From the IMG/VR virus record IMGVR_UViG_3300021139_000100, positions 1-28,444 of that record: a stretch of DNA of 28,444 nt. One strand, 5' to 3'. Every line of letters starts with the position of its first letter. Within the stretch, counting starts at the first letter, position 1. The stretch comes from a virus. Of the stretch, positions 12,199 through 18,693 are shown one piece after another. Made by a program: the position numbers and the translations under genes. The notes under the pieces were generated by a model. That model was not told the origin of the DNA. It saw nothing but the letters and a program-made list of their open reading frames with translations, and made no database searches.

Positions 12199-12382
12199 CA
12201 ACGAGACTAAAGCAGAAGAACTATACCGGGAGGCTACGGGGCTGTACATGGACGAACGAGTCAAGGCTCGAGCAGACATGTCGCTACCCATGTTTACGAT
12301 GCAGGCCGCGGTAGCGTCGGCGCTCATTGACATTTCAGCGACCTTGCGCGAAATTAGCACGGCAGTAATGATGGGACTATAA
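12191..12382 (+). CDS. Small helical protein of unknown function (63 aa)
   Basis: The frame starts at ATG 12191, eight bases inside the preceding gene, and its TAA shares a base with the next ATG. The protein (MPNNETKAEELYREATG...) has one long amphipathic helical segment ending in S-A-T-L-R-E-I-S-T-A-V. No domain is recognisable. Tight coupling between the LexA-like and exonuclease genes supports that it is real and belongs to the recombination operon. Confidence 0.7.
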   Translation: MPNNETKAEELYREATGLYMDERVKARADMSLPMFTMQAAVASALIDISATLREISTAVMMGL

Positions 12383-13458
12383 TGAAGGATTGCAAAGTTG
12401 TCCCCGTTTGGGACTTGGACCACAACAACCCGGAGCAGAAAGCGCAGTGGCTTTCGCTGCGCCTCGACGGGCTCGGAGGAAGCGACGCAGGCGCCGTTTT
12501 AGGCGTCAACAAGTATCAGTCCCCCTACTCTTTGTGGAGCGAAAAGACGCGCCGTTCGGAATCCAAGGAAGCGGGTTCGGCGGCAAAGTGGGGTAAGCGC
12601 CTAGAGGACGTTGTCCTCGCGGCTTACGCAGAGGACTATCACAAGGCCATTGTGAAATGGGACGTCATCTTGTGGTCCAACGACCCCGACAAGTATTTCA
12701 TGTTTGCAAGCATCGACGGTCTAGAAGTGGAGCCGAGCGAGGATTTCCCGGCCGGGTCCGTCACCATTTGGCAGGAACTTTCGCCGCCGCCAGGAGTTCT
12801 TGGCATTGTCGAGAGCAAGACGTCTGGCATGGATAGCCCCGGAACTGCCCACCTGTGGGATGGCGATGCAATCCCCATGTCCTACGAAGCCCAGACCTAC
12901 CACTACGGCATCGTCACCGGAATCCACAAGATTGTCTTTGCTGCTCTGCTGCCACCGAATGGGTTGCAAGTCCGCGAAGTTGAGTGGTCGGACAAACTGG
13001 CTGAAGACCTTGTCATCATTGAGTCAGAATTCTGGAACAACTACGTCCTGATGGATTCTCCCCCTCCAATTGATGGTTCCAAGGCAACGGAGGAAGCCCA
13101 GAAGTCCCGCTGGCCGGTGAGCAAGCCGATGAAGACTGTCGAGGGCGGTCCGGCCCTGGCTGCCCTTTGGCCGCAATACGTGGAACTCTCTCGCAGAGAA
13201 AAAGAGATCGAGAAGTCCAAGGGCGAAGTTCGTGCCCAGGTAATGGAAATTGTTGGAGACGCAGAGGTCGCCACCGTTGACGGCGTCCCCGTTTTGACGT
13301 ACAAGTCCTCCGCCGACGGCACCACTTTCGACAAGGACGCCTTCCAAAAGGCTCACCCAGACCTCTACGCTCAGTTCCAGAAAAAGACATTTGGAAGCCG
13401 ACGTCTTCTGGACAAGACGACTCCAGCAAAGCCGCGCGCCAAAAAAACCGATGCGTAA
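12382..13458 (+). CDS. YqaJ/lambda-exonuclease-family nuclease
   Basis: This 358-residue protein has the YqaJ-type PD-(D/E)xK core: L-G-G-S-D-A-G-A-V-L-G (31-41), W-G-K-R-L-E-D-V-V (70-78), an Asp near 112 (F-A-S-I-D-G), the metal/catalytic G-I-V-E-S-K-T (141-147), and a Gln-Tyr helix Q-T-Y-H-Y-G-I-V-T-G near 171-180. Such enzymes resect dsDNA 5'-3' to make ssDNA for an annealing protein. The ERF gene lies immediately downstream under its own promoter, which fits. A C-terminal extension (about 240-358) is helical and basic. ATG 12382 overlaps the upstream stop (TAATG). Confidence 0.9.
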   Translation: MKDCKVVPVWDLDHNNPEQKAQWLSLRLDGLGGSDAGAVLGVNKYQSPYSLWSEKTRRSESKEAGSAAKWGKRLEDVVLAAYAEDYHKAIVKWDVILWSNDPDKYFMFASIDGLEVEPSEDFPAGSVTIWQELSPPPGVLGIVESKTSGMDSPGTAHLWDGDAIPMSYEAQTYHYGIVTGIHKIVFAALLPPNGLQVREVEWSDKLAEDLVIIESEFWNNYVLMDSPPPIDGSKATEEAQKSRWPVSKPMKTVEGGPALAALWPQYVELSRREKEIEKSKGEVRAQVMEIVGDAEVATVDGVPVLTYKSSADGTTFDKDAFQKAHPDLYAQFQKKTFGSRRLLDKTTPAKPRAKKTDA

Positions 13459-13462
13459 TTAC

Positions 13463-13492
13463 TTGACAAACGATTCGGGCGTGTGCTACAGT
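13463..13492 (+). promoter_or_regulatory. Sigma70-like promoter of the ERF operon
   Basis: TTGACA (13463-13468), an 18-bp spacer and TACAGT (13487-13492), followed by a leader with AGAGGAGG. It drives the run of genes to about 16514. Confidence 0.85.
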
Positions 13493-13513
13493 GTGTAATC
13501 CTAAGAGAGGAGG

Positions 13514-14314
13514 ATGATGCCAACTCAGGCAGACATTAAGAAGAAGACGGTGCATGAGGCAATTGTTGACCTCATGGCAAACATCGGCAAGGTCGCCAAG
13601 GACGGCGTCAACGCCCAGCAAGGTTACCGCTTTGTCGGTATCGATCAGATTACGGAACTGGTACAGCCCAAGTTGGCCGAGTTCGGTCTGACGGTAGTGA
13701 CGCGCGTCGTTGATTACGACATTCGTGACCGAGAGGGCGTCAACTCCGCCAACAAGCCAACCTTTTTGCAGTTCGCTACGGCCACCGTTCAGTACACGAT
13801 TACCGGCCCCGACGGGTCGAGCATCGATTCTGTCGTAGTCGGTCACGCGAGCGACTACGCTGACAAGGCGATGAACAAGGCCCTTGCGGCGGCGGCCAAG
13901 TATTTCTTTAAGCAGAATTTCTGGATTGTCACCGGCGACAACGAAGACGCCGACAACATTACTTACGATCAGGCGCCGCCGCAGCGTGCCCAGCAGGGCG
14001 CTCCTCGACAGGCTCAGGCCCAGAGCAACTTTGGTGCCGCGGTAGAGGCTCGTGCTGCTACCGTTAAGAACCAGGCCGCGCCAGCCAGCGCCCCAGCCCA
14101 GCAGACCGGAGAAGTCAAGCCGGCTAGCGGTGCACAGATCAAGGCGATCAACGCAACACGCAACAACCCGGCGGTCGAGTGGGCCGAGCAGCAAGTCTTC
14201 GACTATGTTAGTACCAGTCTTGGGCGCCAGATTGGCTCCTTGGAAGAACTGACCATGTCGGAAGCATCAGAAGTCATCAAACATCTCAACAAAATTGTCA
14301 AGGGAGTCAATTAA
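13514..14314 (+). CDS. ERF-family single-strand annealing protein
   Basis: The N-terminal half has the ERF signature: V-H-E-A-I-V-D-L-M, then G-Y-R-F-V-G-I-D-Q-I-T-E (36-47) with a following P-K-L-A-E-F-G-L, and G-H-A-S-D-Y-A-D-K-A-M-N-K-A-L-A-A-A-A-K-Y near 115-135. ERF proteins anneal complementary ssDNA during phage recombination and genome circularisation. The C-terminal 100 residues are Ala/Gln/Pro-rich with a last helical segment. Translation may start at ATG 13514 or at the adjacent ATG 13517; AGGAGG directly abuts the first, favouring the second. It pairs with the YqaJ exonuclease upstream and SSB downstream. Confidence 0.88.
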   Translation: MMPTQADIKKKTVHEAIVDLMANIGKVAKDGVNAQQGYRFVGIDQITELVQPKLAEFGLTVVTRVVDYDIRDREGVNSANKPTFLQFATATVQYTITGPDGSSIDSVVVGHASDYADKAMNKALAAAAKYFFKQNFWIVTGDNEDADNITYDQAPPQRAQQGAPRQAQAQSNFGAAVEARAATVKNQAAPASAPAQQTGEVKPASGAQIKAINATRNNPAVEWAEQQVFDYVSTSLGRQIGSLEELTMSEASEVIKHLNKIVKGVN

Positions 14315-14316
14315 TC

Positions 14317-14754
14317 ATGGCAGACAACACAATCACGGTGGCGGGCAACGTCACCCGCGACCCGGAACTTAAGTTCCTCAACAACGGCCAGGCTTCCGTT
14401 CGGCTCTCCATTGCGGTGAACCGACGCTGGCAGAACCGTCAGACCCAGGAATGGGAAGAGCGCGTGTCATACTTCGAAGTGACGGGTTACGGCCCTCTTG
14501 CGGAGAACGTCGTCAACTCCATCCCCAAGGGAGCGCGAGTGCTGGTGACCGGCCGTCTCGAGCAGCGCAGTTGGGAAACCCCCGAAGGGGACAAGCGTTC
14601 GATCATTGAGATCAACGCGGACGAAATCGCTCCGTCACTCAAGTGGGCCACGGCGGTTGTCGACAAGACTCCCCGCCCCGAAGGCGGAAACCAGTACGGT
14701 GGACAGCGTCAATCCGCTCAGAGCGGCTACGCGTTTGACGAGGAGCCTTTCTAA
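14317..14754 (+). CDS. ssb: Single-stranded DNA-binding protein
   Basis: A 145-residue SSB begins two bases after the ERF stop. The OB fold is complete (I-T-V-A-G-N-V-T-R-D-P-E-L-K-F near 6-20, S-Y-F-E-V-T-G-Y-G-P-L-A-E-N-V, G-A-R-V-L-V-T-G-R-L). The tail is disordered and Gly/Gln-rich and ends in the acidic tip D-E-E-P-F, close to the bacterial D-D-D-I-P-F that recruits replication and repair partners. It should coat ssDNA for the annealing protein, RecA and the replisome. The family is unambiguous. Confidence 0.95.
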   Translation: MADNTITVAGNVTRDPELKFLNNGQASVRLSIAVNRRWQNRQTQEWEERVSYFEVTGYGPLAENVVNSIPKGARVLVTGRLEQRSWETPEGDKRSIIEINADEIAPSLKWATAVVDKTPRPEGGNQYGGQRQSAQSGYAFDEEPF

Positions 14755-14756
14755 CG

Positions 14757-15086
14757 ATGATTCAGGAAATTGATTTTCAAAATTTCGAAGACGACAACGG
14801 CAACCCCGCCGGCGGATACGCCAAGGGGCTGGGGTTTGAGATCTACTACCAGGATGGACCCCTGGCCGTAGATGGTACTCGACTGGAGCCCAACGGTGCA
14901 TTTGTTGAGACGGTCTTGCTGGCTCTTATCAAGCGCCTTAACTACTACCAGACTGCTTCGGGTGGCAAGTTTGCTTGCCGTGAGAACGCTTTGGCAATCA
15001 CCCGCCTCGAAGAGGGCTTGCATTGGCTCAAGGAGCGCACTCGGGATCGTGAACGTCGCGGTGTCGAGGGAACCCACCAAGCCTGA
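14757..15086 (+). CDS. Acb2/Tad1-like protein, candidate cyclic-nucleotide sponge
   Basis: This is a 109-residue protein. After an acidic N-terminus comes I-Y-Y-Q-D-G-P-L, then E-P-N-G-A-F-V-E-T-V-L-L-A-L-I-K-R-L-N-Y-Y-Q, and the helical hairpin F-A-C-R-E-N-A-L-A-I-T-R-L-E-E-G-L-H-W-L, ending in R-T-R-D-R-E-R-R-G-V-E-G-T-H. From memory this hairpin and the R-G-V-E-G-T tail belong to the Acb2/Tad1 hairpin-domain family. Members bind and sequester cyclic oligonucleotides or cyclic ADP-ribose signals and so block CBASS or Thoeris immunity. Not every relative has a shown sponge activity. GAGGAG lies about 10 bases upstream within ssb; the gene starts two bases after its stop. Confidence 0.55.
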   Translation: MIQEIDFQNFEDDNGNPAGGYAKGLGFEIYYQDGPLAVDGTRLEPNGAFVETVLLALIKRLNYYQTASGGKFACRENALAITRLEEGLHWLKERTRDRERRGVEGTHQA

Positions 15087-15097
15087 TCGGTTAAATA

Positions 15098-15499
15098 ATG
15101 ACCGTAGAAAACGGCGAACCACTCAGTTATCACCATGTGGAAAACGCCATGCGCGCTTCTATCAACTGGGTAAGGGAATACACCCGCCAATTCAGTGAAG
15201 CCTGCGACGCCTATGCCGAAGCAAACGCCGATTATGAAGTTGGATTTGCTTCGACTAGGCTGCGCGTCAAGGCTTACGGGTACGCCACCGTCGATCCCTC
15301 GACCGGGGAAGAAAAGTTCTTCCCAAAGCCCAGCGACGACATGGCTAAAGACGTTGCCATCACAGAAAACAAGGAACTCCTGAGAGCCTCACTTGTTAAA
15401 AAGGCGGTGCTTGACGCAGCGCGCCAAAGGATGCTCTCAGAACGAGAAAAACTCGAAGGGCTTAGAAGCCTCATGTCATCCTACAGGGGGATAGAGTAA
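15098..15499 (+). CDS. Helical protein of unknown function (133 aa)
   Basis: The frame starts at ATG 15098 with a weak ribosome binding site, and its stop shares a base with the next start (TAATG). The first half is helical (W-V-R-E-Y-T-R-Q-F-S-E-A-C-D-A-Y-A-E-A-N). A short beta-like insert follows (K-A-Y-G-Y-A-T-V-D-P-S-T-G-E-E), then a second long helix rich in Lys, Arg and Leu. This helix-insert-helix layout is common in uncharacterised actinobacteriophage proteins next to recombination genes. The function is unknown. Confidence 0.7.
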   Translation: MTVENGEPLSYHHVENAMRASINWVREYTRQFSEACDAYAEANADYEVGFASTRLRVKAYGYATVDPSTGEEKFFPKPSDDMAKDVAITENKELLRASLVKKAVLDAARQRMLSEREKLEGLRSLMSSYRGIE

Positions 15500-15666
15500 T
15501 GCCAGAAATGCCCGAAGAACTCTCCATGGATCTGTTGAGCGAAGAGGCGAAGTCGGCTTACAGAAACGCCCTTGTCGCCTACAGCCATGATCTTCGTAGA
15601 AAGCGTGACGAACTGGATCTCGAAATCCTCTTGGTCGAGGAAGAATTGCTGTCAACCTACCTGTAA
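15499..15666 (+). CDS. Small acidic helical protein (55 aa)
   Basis: It is linked by TAATG overlaps on both sides. The protein is almost entirely helical and charged (MPEMPEELSMDLLSEEAKSA; then D-L-R-R-K-R-D-E-L-D-L-E-I-L-L-V-E-E-E-L-L), consistent with a coiled coil. No family is recognised. Its reality rests on translational coupling and the clean fit between its neighbours. Confidence 0.65.
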   Translation: MPEMPEELSMDLLSEEAKSAYRNALVAYSHDLRRKRDELDLEILLVEEELLSTYL

Positions 15667-16055
15667 TGCAGACCCGCAAACCGCTTCGATCCATTACGCC
15701 GTTAAAAGCGGAAAAGGGGCTCCAGACGAATAAATCGCTGAAGCCCCGGTCGAAGCGTACGGATAGGTTGTACAGGACTAAGAGAATCCCGTTTGTAAAA
15801 GCACTTTTGGCGGAGTTCCCGCATTGCATGGCGGTGTGGGACGAGACGTGCTTTGGCCTTTCGGTCGACGTCAACGAGATCGTTTCTCGCGGCGCCGGGG
15901 GTGGACTTGTCCCTGAGGATTGGGATGGCCGGACAATCAAATCAGAGTACCTGGAACAGTACATGACAGTTTGTCGGAACTGCCATTCAAACATCACACA
16001 AAATCCGCCGGAAGCGGAAAAAAGAGGATTCAGAAAATGGTATCGCGAAAGGTAG
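15666..16055 (+). CDS. HNH-like phage protein with Asn in place of the catalytic His
   Basis: A 129-residue basic protein. After a Lys/Arg-rich N-terminus come Cys54 and Cys62, then D-V-N-E-I-V-S-R-G-A-G-G-G (68-80) and Y-M-T-V-C-R-N-C-H-S-N-I (99-110). This is the layout of phage HNH proteins whose first motif is usually D-x-H-E-I-x-x-R-G. Here the His is Asn70, while the zinc-binding C-x2-C-H remains. It may therefore be a non-catalytic DNA-binding relative, or use another residue. It overlaps genes on both sides. Confidence 0.6.
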   Translation: MQTRKPLRSITPLKAEKGLQTNKSLKPRSKRTDRLYRTKRIPFVKALLAEFPHCMAVWDETCFGLSVDVNEIVSRGAGGGLVPEDWDGRTIKSEYLEQYMTVCRNCHSNITQNPPEAEKRGFRKWYRER

Positions 16056-16210
16056 ACCGACACAACGTTGAGTTTGTCAGTTCCGGAGGGAACTGTCGCC
16101 TGGTGTGTTCATGCCTGTGGAGTAGCCAGGCAAAGAACCGGCACGAAGCAGTGGGCTTGGCTCACTTGCACATCGCAGAAAAGGCCGCCGGTGCCGGACG
16201 AGACCTTTAG
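16037..16210 (+). CDS. Small Cys-rich protein (57 aa)
   Basis: ATG 16037 follows AGAGG by about 9 bases and lies inside the end of the HNH-like gene. The sequence has V-E-F-V-S-S-G-G-N-C-R-L-V-C-S-C-L-W-S-S, then H-E-A-V-G-L-A-H-L-H. The C-x3-C-x-C...H-x-H layout is compatible with a small metal site. I recall similar small proteins (G-x-C-x-L-x-C-x-C-x-W) in actinobacteriophages but know no function. The end overlaps the start of the WhiB-like gene. Confidence 0.6.
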   Translation: MVSRKVDRHNVEFVSSGGNCRLVCSCLWSSQAKNRHEAVGLAHLHIAEKAAGAGRDL

Positions 16211-16514
16211 TTTTACCGAGTACGAAATCCTGGAGTTTGTTCAGGCGCTCCGTGAAAGCCTTCCTGGCTGGTTCACGCGCAAATCCTGCACGCGCGAGGA
16301 CGGACATTTGTTCTTCCCCGAGCGGAATCAGGCCTGGAAAGTGGCAAAGGCCAAGGCGATATGCCGTGAGTGCCCTGTGCGTCGGCAATGTCTCGAATAT
16401 TCGTTCGAAAACGATTTTGAGTTTGGGACCTTCGGCGGGGTTTCCACCAAGGAACGCCAGAAATTCAAGCAAGAGGGCTTGAGCGCCCAAGGGGTTTTTG
16501 ACCTAGGAGAATAG
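16191..16514 (+). CDS. WhiB-family iron-sulfur regulator (second copy)
   Basis: The start is assigned to GTG 16191 with AAAGG about 6 bases upstream; the frame is open further left but there it lies in another gene. Four WhiB cysteines are present: R-K-S-C-T-R-E-D-G-H-L-F-F-P, then A-I-C-R-E-C-P-V-R-R-Q-C (C-x2-C-x5-C). The usual G-(V/I)-W-G-G turn is altered to G-T-F-G-G-V, with Phe for Trp. At about 107 residues it is a compact member, unlike the extended copy at 4237-4644. WhiB proteins act with the primary sigma factor. It could redirect host or late phage transcription, as it closes the recombination operon. It converges with, and overlaps, the minus gene at 16503 by 12 bases. Confidence 0.85.
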   Translation: MPDETFSFTEYEILEFVQALRESLPGWFTRKSCTREDGHLFFPERNQAWKVAKAKAICRECPVRRQCLEYSFENDFEFGTFGGVSTKERQKFKQEGLSAQGVFDLGE

Positions 16515-16739
16515 GGTGGCGGCAGTATTGGGAGCGTTTCTGCGCTCCTTGGCTTTGATGCGGCGCCACTTGTCGGTACCGACGCAGTCTTTGTGGTAGG
16601 GCTCGCCATCTTCCCACAAAACGCAAAGAAGGTCGCAAACACCACACACTGCGTAATCCCAGTGAGGGTACTTTGCGACCATTTGCTCTAGAAGGGATCG
16701 GTTGTACGCTTGGCGTTCACCCTTCGACATTTTTTCCAT
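16503..16739 (-). CDS. Small zinc-binding-like protein (78 aa), leaderless start
   Basis: ATG 16739 lies six bases from the -10 of its promoter; an in-frame ATG at 16730 is an alternative. The middle has V-C-G-V-C-D-L-L-C-V-L-W, then E-P-Y-H-K-D-C-V-G-T-D-K-W. This is a C-x2-C...H-x3-C pattern of a zinc finger, in a basic protein. The function is unknown. It has its own promoter between two operons. Confidence 0.7.
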   Translation of the reverse strand: MEKMSKGERQAYNRSLLEQMVAKYPHWDYAVCGVCDLLCVLWEDGEPYHKDCVGTDKWRRIKAKERRNAPNTAATLFS

Positions 16740-16745
16740 TGAAAC

Positions 16746-16774
16746 ACGCTACCACATGGTACGCTTGTTGTCAA
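16746..16774 (-). promoter_or_regulatory. Sigma70-like promoter, leaderless
   Basis: TTGACA (16769-16774), a 17-bp spacer and TAGCGT (16746-16751); six bases to ATG 16739. It is the fourth promoter in the window with this spacing. Confidence 0.75.
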
Positions 16775-16781
16775 GTGTCTT

Positions 16782-17240
16782 TTACTGCGACTTCTCCAAG
16801 CGGTCCAGGATGGCCAGGATCTTGTCGTCCTGTTCTTGCAGGTGACGTTGAATCTCAGAAGCCTCGTGGAGCACCGCCTCGGCGTCGTTGTACGTTTGCT
16901 CCGCTCGTTTGTCGGCGGCTCGAGCCTGGACGTTTTGCCCCACAATGATGATGGGCAACAAGACCAGTTGCAAAAAACTGCTCGAGATCCATACAACCAT
17001 TTCGAACAGCGAGCCCGACGCTATGGTGGACGGTAGACTGAACAAAGCAATGACGGCAAAGATGTACGCGCACCACATGGTGCCCACTGCAACGGTGATT
17101 TTCAGTCCGACCTTGGCATTAAACCTGTGCAGGAAGGAGTCACCGGCGGGGCGATGGTCGTCCGTTTTTACGGGACCCTCCACCGCCCTGGCGGCTACGT
17201 GCGGGTGCACATCCTGTACGAAACGAAGACTATTCGCCAT
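16782..17240 (-). CDS. Two-helix membrane protein with coiled-coil tail (152 aa)
   Basis: Two hydrophobic segments (about residues 44-69 and 80-101) separated by a short polar turn are followed by a charged coiled-coil stretch (A-A-D-K-R-A-E-Q-T-Y...Q-E-Q-D-D-K-I-L-A-I-L). The N-terminal 40 residues are soluble and carry several His and Arg. It resembles small two-TM proteins of actinobacteria and their phages (I-I-V-G-Q-N-V-Q motif after TM2). It could be a holin-like or superinfection-exclusion factor, but neither is shown. ATG 17240 lies 11 bases inside the metallophosphoesterase gene, so the two are co-expressed. Confidence 0.7.
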   Translation of the reverse strand: MANSLRFVQDVHPHVAARAVEGPVKTDDHRPAGDSFLHRFNAKVGLKITVAVGTMWCAYIFAVIALFSLPSTIASGSLFEMVVWISSSFLQLVLLPIIIVGQNVQARAADKRAEQTYNDAEAVLHEASEIQRHLQEQDDKILAILDRLEKSQ

Positions 17241-18417
17241 GGGCCTCTATAGCCTCTTGACTGGCCTTGTAGTGCTTCCCATGGTAAATGGTCCAGCCGT
17301 CCCAGATCGGCACCTGCTCCACAAGGAACCTGCCGTTGCCGTCTTCGTACCTGACAACAGCGATTCCCTGCTGCCAGTCTTCGGCAACCGGGATCGGCGT
17401 GCCGTCCAGGTCATTGCCACCCTTGGTCGACGGAACTTTGCCGTCTACTCGCGCCAGACATCCCGGTGACATTGCCATAACCGTCTGGGAGCCGCTGTAG
17501 GAAGAGCGCGTGCGCTCCGCCCATTCTCGGCGGTGAATGTGGCCGTAGATCGTGGAGACCCTGTCGTTGCTCAGGTAACGTTGCGCGGTGGAGCCGTTGG
17601 ATACGACGTGCGTGCCGTGGATGACGCGCACGCGCTCGTTAATCCAGACCTCTGTTGCGGGGTAGCCTGGGCGGTATCGAATGTTGTGCTCGTCCATTCG
17701 GGTGAGGAACGGAACAGAGAGGACGGGCCAACCCTTGGCATCGTTCGAACGCTTCAAGCCAAAGGCTGCCTTAGCGTTGTCGAGGATGTAGTTGGAGATG
17801 CGCGCCTCGTGGTTTCCCTCGATCCAGTCGATTTCCGCCGACGGACCGGCCGCCTGCCGCAACTGAGCGTTGAGTAAGCCGGTTCTTTCGATGGTCGCCT
17901 GGGTAGTCCGTTCGAAAGCGCGGGCAAGCCTGTACTTGCTCAGTTCTGGAAAGTCCATGTTGTCGCCAACGCAAATGACCCGGTCGGGCTTGATGGCAGC
18001 AACGATCATGAGGGCGACGTCGATTGCGCGCTCGTCGTGAGTCGGGACCAGGATTCCGTTAGCCAAGTAGTAGCCGATCTGCATGTCCGGCAAAACAACG
18101 GCCGTCTTGAAGCCGTCGGCGTCTCTCTTTTCGGCAGTCGACTTGGGGGCCTTGACGACAAATGGCTTGCACTGCTGCACGACGGGCCACTCGGGTCCAG
18201 TCTCCCATTTGGGGGACAACTTAATCCCCGCCATGTCAACGGTATGGGCTTCGCCATCTTCGTCTTTGTAGAAGCCCTGCCAAAGGTTGATGTTCTCGAC
18301 ACGGCCGACATCGTCGACGCTAATGCCATTGCGGTCCAACAGGTCGGCAATCTTTCCGAGGACAGCCTTCGTGGCTACGGCGGGTTCCATGAACTCCGTG
18401 ATGTCGGCGTTACTCAC
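17230..18417 (-). CDS. Calcineurin-like metallophosphoesterase
   Basis: This 395-residue protein starts at GTG 18417, overlapping the previous stop by 8 bases; a longer frame to ATG 18504 would overlap the upstream gene by 95 bases. Metal-binding motifs in order: L-P-D-M-Q-I-G (109-115, with Gln replacing the usual His of D-x-H), V-G-D-N-M-D (150-155), E-G-N-H-E (200-204), H-G-T-H, and Y-G-H-I-H-R. These enzymes cleave phosphodiesters such as nucleic acid ends or cyclic nucleotides. The N-terminal 90 residues are a separate domain beginning D-I-T-E-F-M-E-P, a motif repeated in the neighbouring small protein. The substrate is unknown. Confidence 0.85.
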   Translation of the reverse strand: MSNADITEFMEPAVATKAVLGKIADLLDRNGISVDDVGRVENINLWQGFYKDEDGEAHTVDMAGIKLSPKWETGPEWPVVQQCKPFVVKAPKSTAEKRDADGFKTAVVLPDMQIGYYLANGILVPTHDERAIDVALMIVAAIKPDRVICVGDNMDFPELSKYRLARAFERTTQATIERTGLLNAQLRQAAGPSAEIDWIEGNHEARISNYILDNAKAAFGLKRSNDAKGWPVLSVPFLTRMDEHNIRYRPGYPATEVWINERVRVIHGTHVVSNGSTAQRYLSNDRVSTIYGHIHRREWAERTRSSYSGSQTVMAMSPGCLARVDGKVPSTKGGNDLDGTPIPVAEDWQQGIAVVRYEDGNGRFLVEQVPIWDGWTIYHGKHYKASQEAIEAHGE

Positions 18418-18631
18418 AGCCGCACCGGTGGTTTCGGTGTTGGCCGATGGTGCTGGCCGCGGCGTAGAAGCCCCACGACTCGATGACGTCCTTGATTCTG
18501 GCATTCGTTACCAAGTCCTTGCTTGCCTTAAGGGCGCTTTCAAGTTTGGCCCGCTGTTCTTCGCTTAGGGGCAGTGCCCCGATTTTGCATCTCTTCGGGT
18601 TCATGAACTCCGAAATGTCGACAGTATCCAT
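18410..18631 (-). CDS. Small helical protein ending H-R-x-x-x-C-x-C (73 aa)
   Basis: ATG 18631 follows GAGAGG by about 9 bases. The protein opens D-I-S-E-F-M-N-P, then has two helices (L-S-E-E-Q-R-A-K-L-E-S-A-L and I-K-D-V-I-E-S-W-G) and the ending T-I-G-Q-H-R-N-H-R-C-G-C-E. The W-G...H-R...C-x-C ending occurs in small actinobacteriophage proteins that look like helix-turn-helix or zinc-tipped DNA-binding factors. It is first in an operon with the metallophosphoesterase and the membrane protein. It probably acts with the enzyme (inference from the shared N-terminal motif and coupling). Confidence 0.7.
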   Translation of the reverse strand: MDTVDISEFMNPKRCKIGALPLSEEQRAKLESALKASKDLVTNARIKDVIESWGFYAAASTIGQHRNHRCGCE

Positions 18632-18656
18632 CGATTACACCTCTCTCGTCAAAACG

Positions 18657-18686
18657 AGCATATCAAAAAACACAATACAGAGTCAA
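18657..18686 (-). promoter_or_regulatory. Sigma70-like promoter of the metallophosphoesterase operon
   Basis: TTGACT (18681-18686), an 18-bp spacer and TATGCT (18657-18662); a leader of about 25 bases with GAGAGG follows. Confidence 0.8.
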
Positions 18687-18693
18687 TAAATGA

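Noticed and set aside
13016-14194. Long open frame on the minus strand opposite the YqaJ and ERF genes
   Set aside because: It runs antisense to two well-supported genes, has Arg/Leu/Val-rich composition of a shadow frame, and no ribosome binding site or family resemblance.
14365-14376. A second GAAC-N4-GTTC match inside ssb
   Set aside because: It lies in coding sequence far from a promoter, and one such match is expected by chance in about 65 kb per strand-independent site, so a stray copy here is not surprising.
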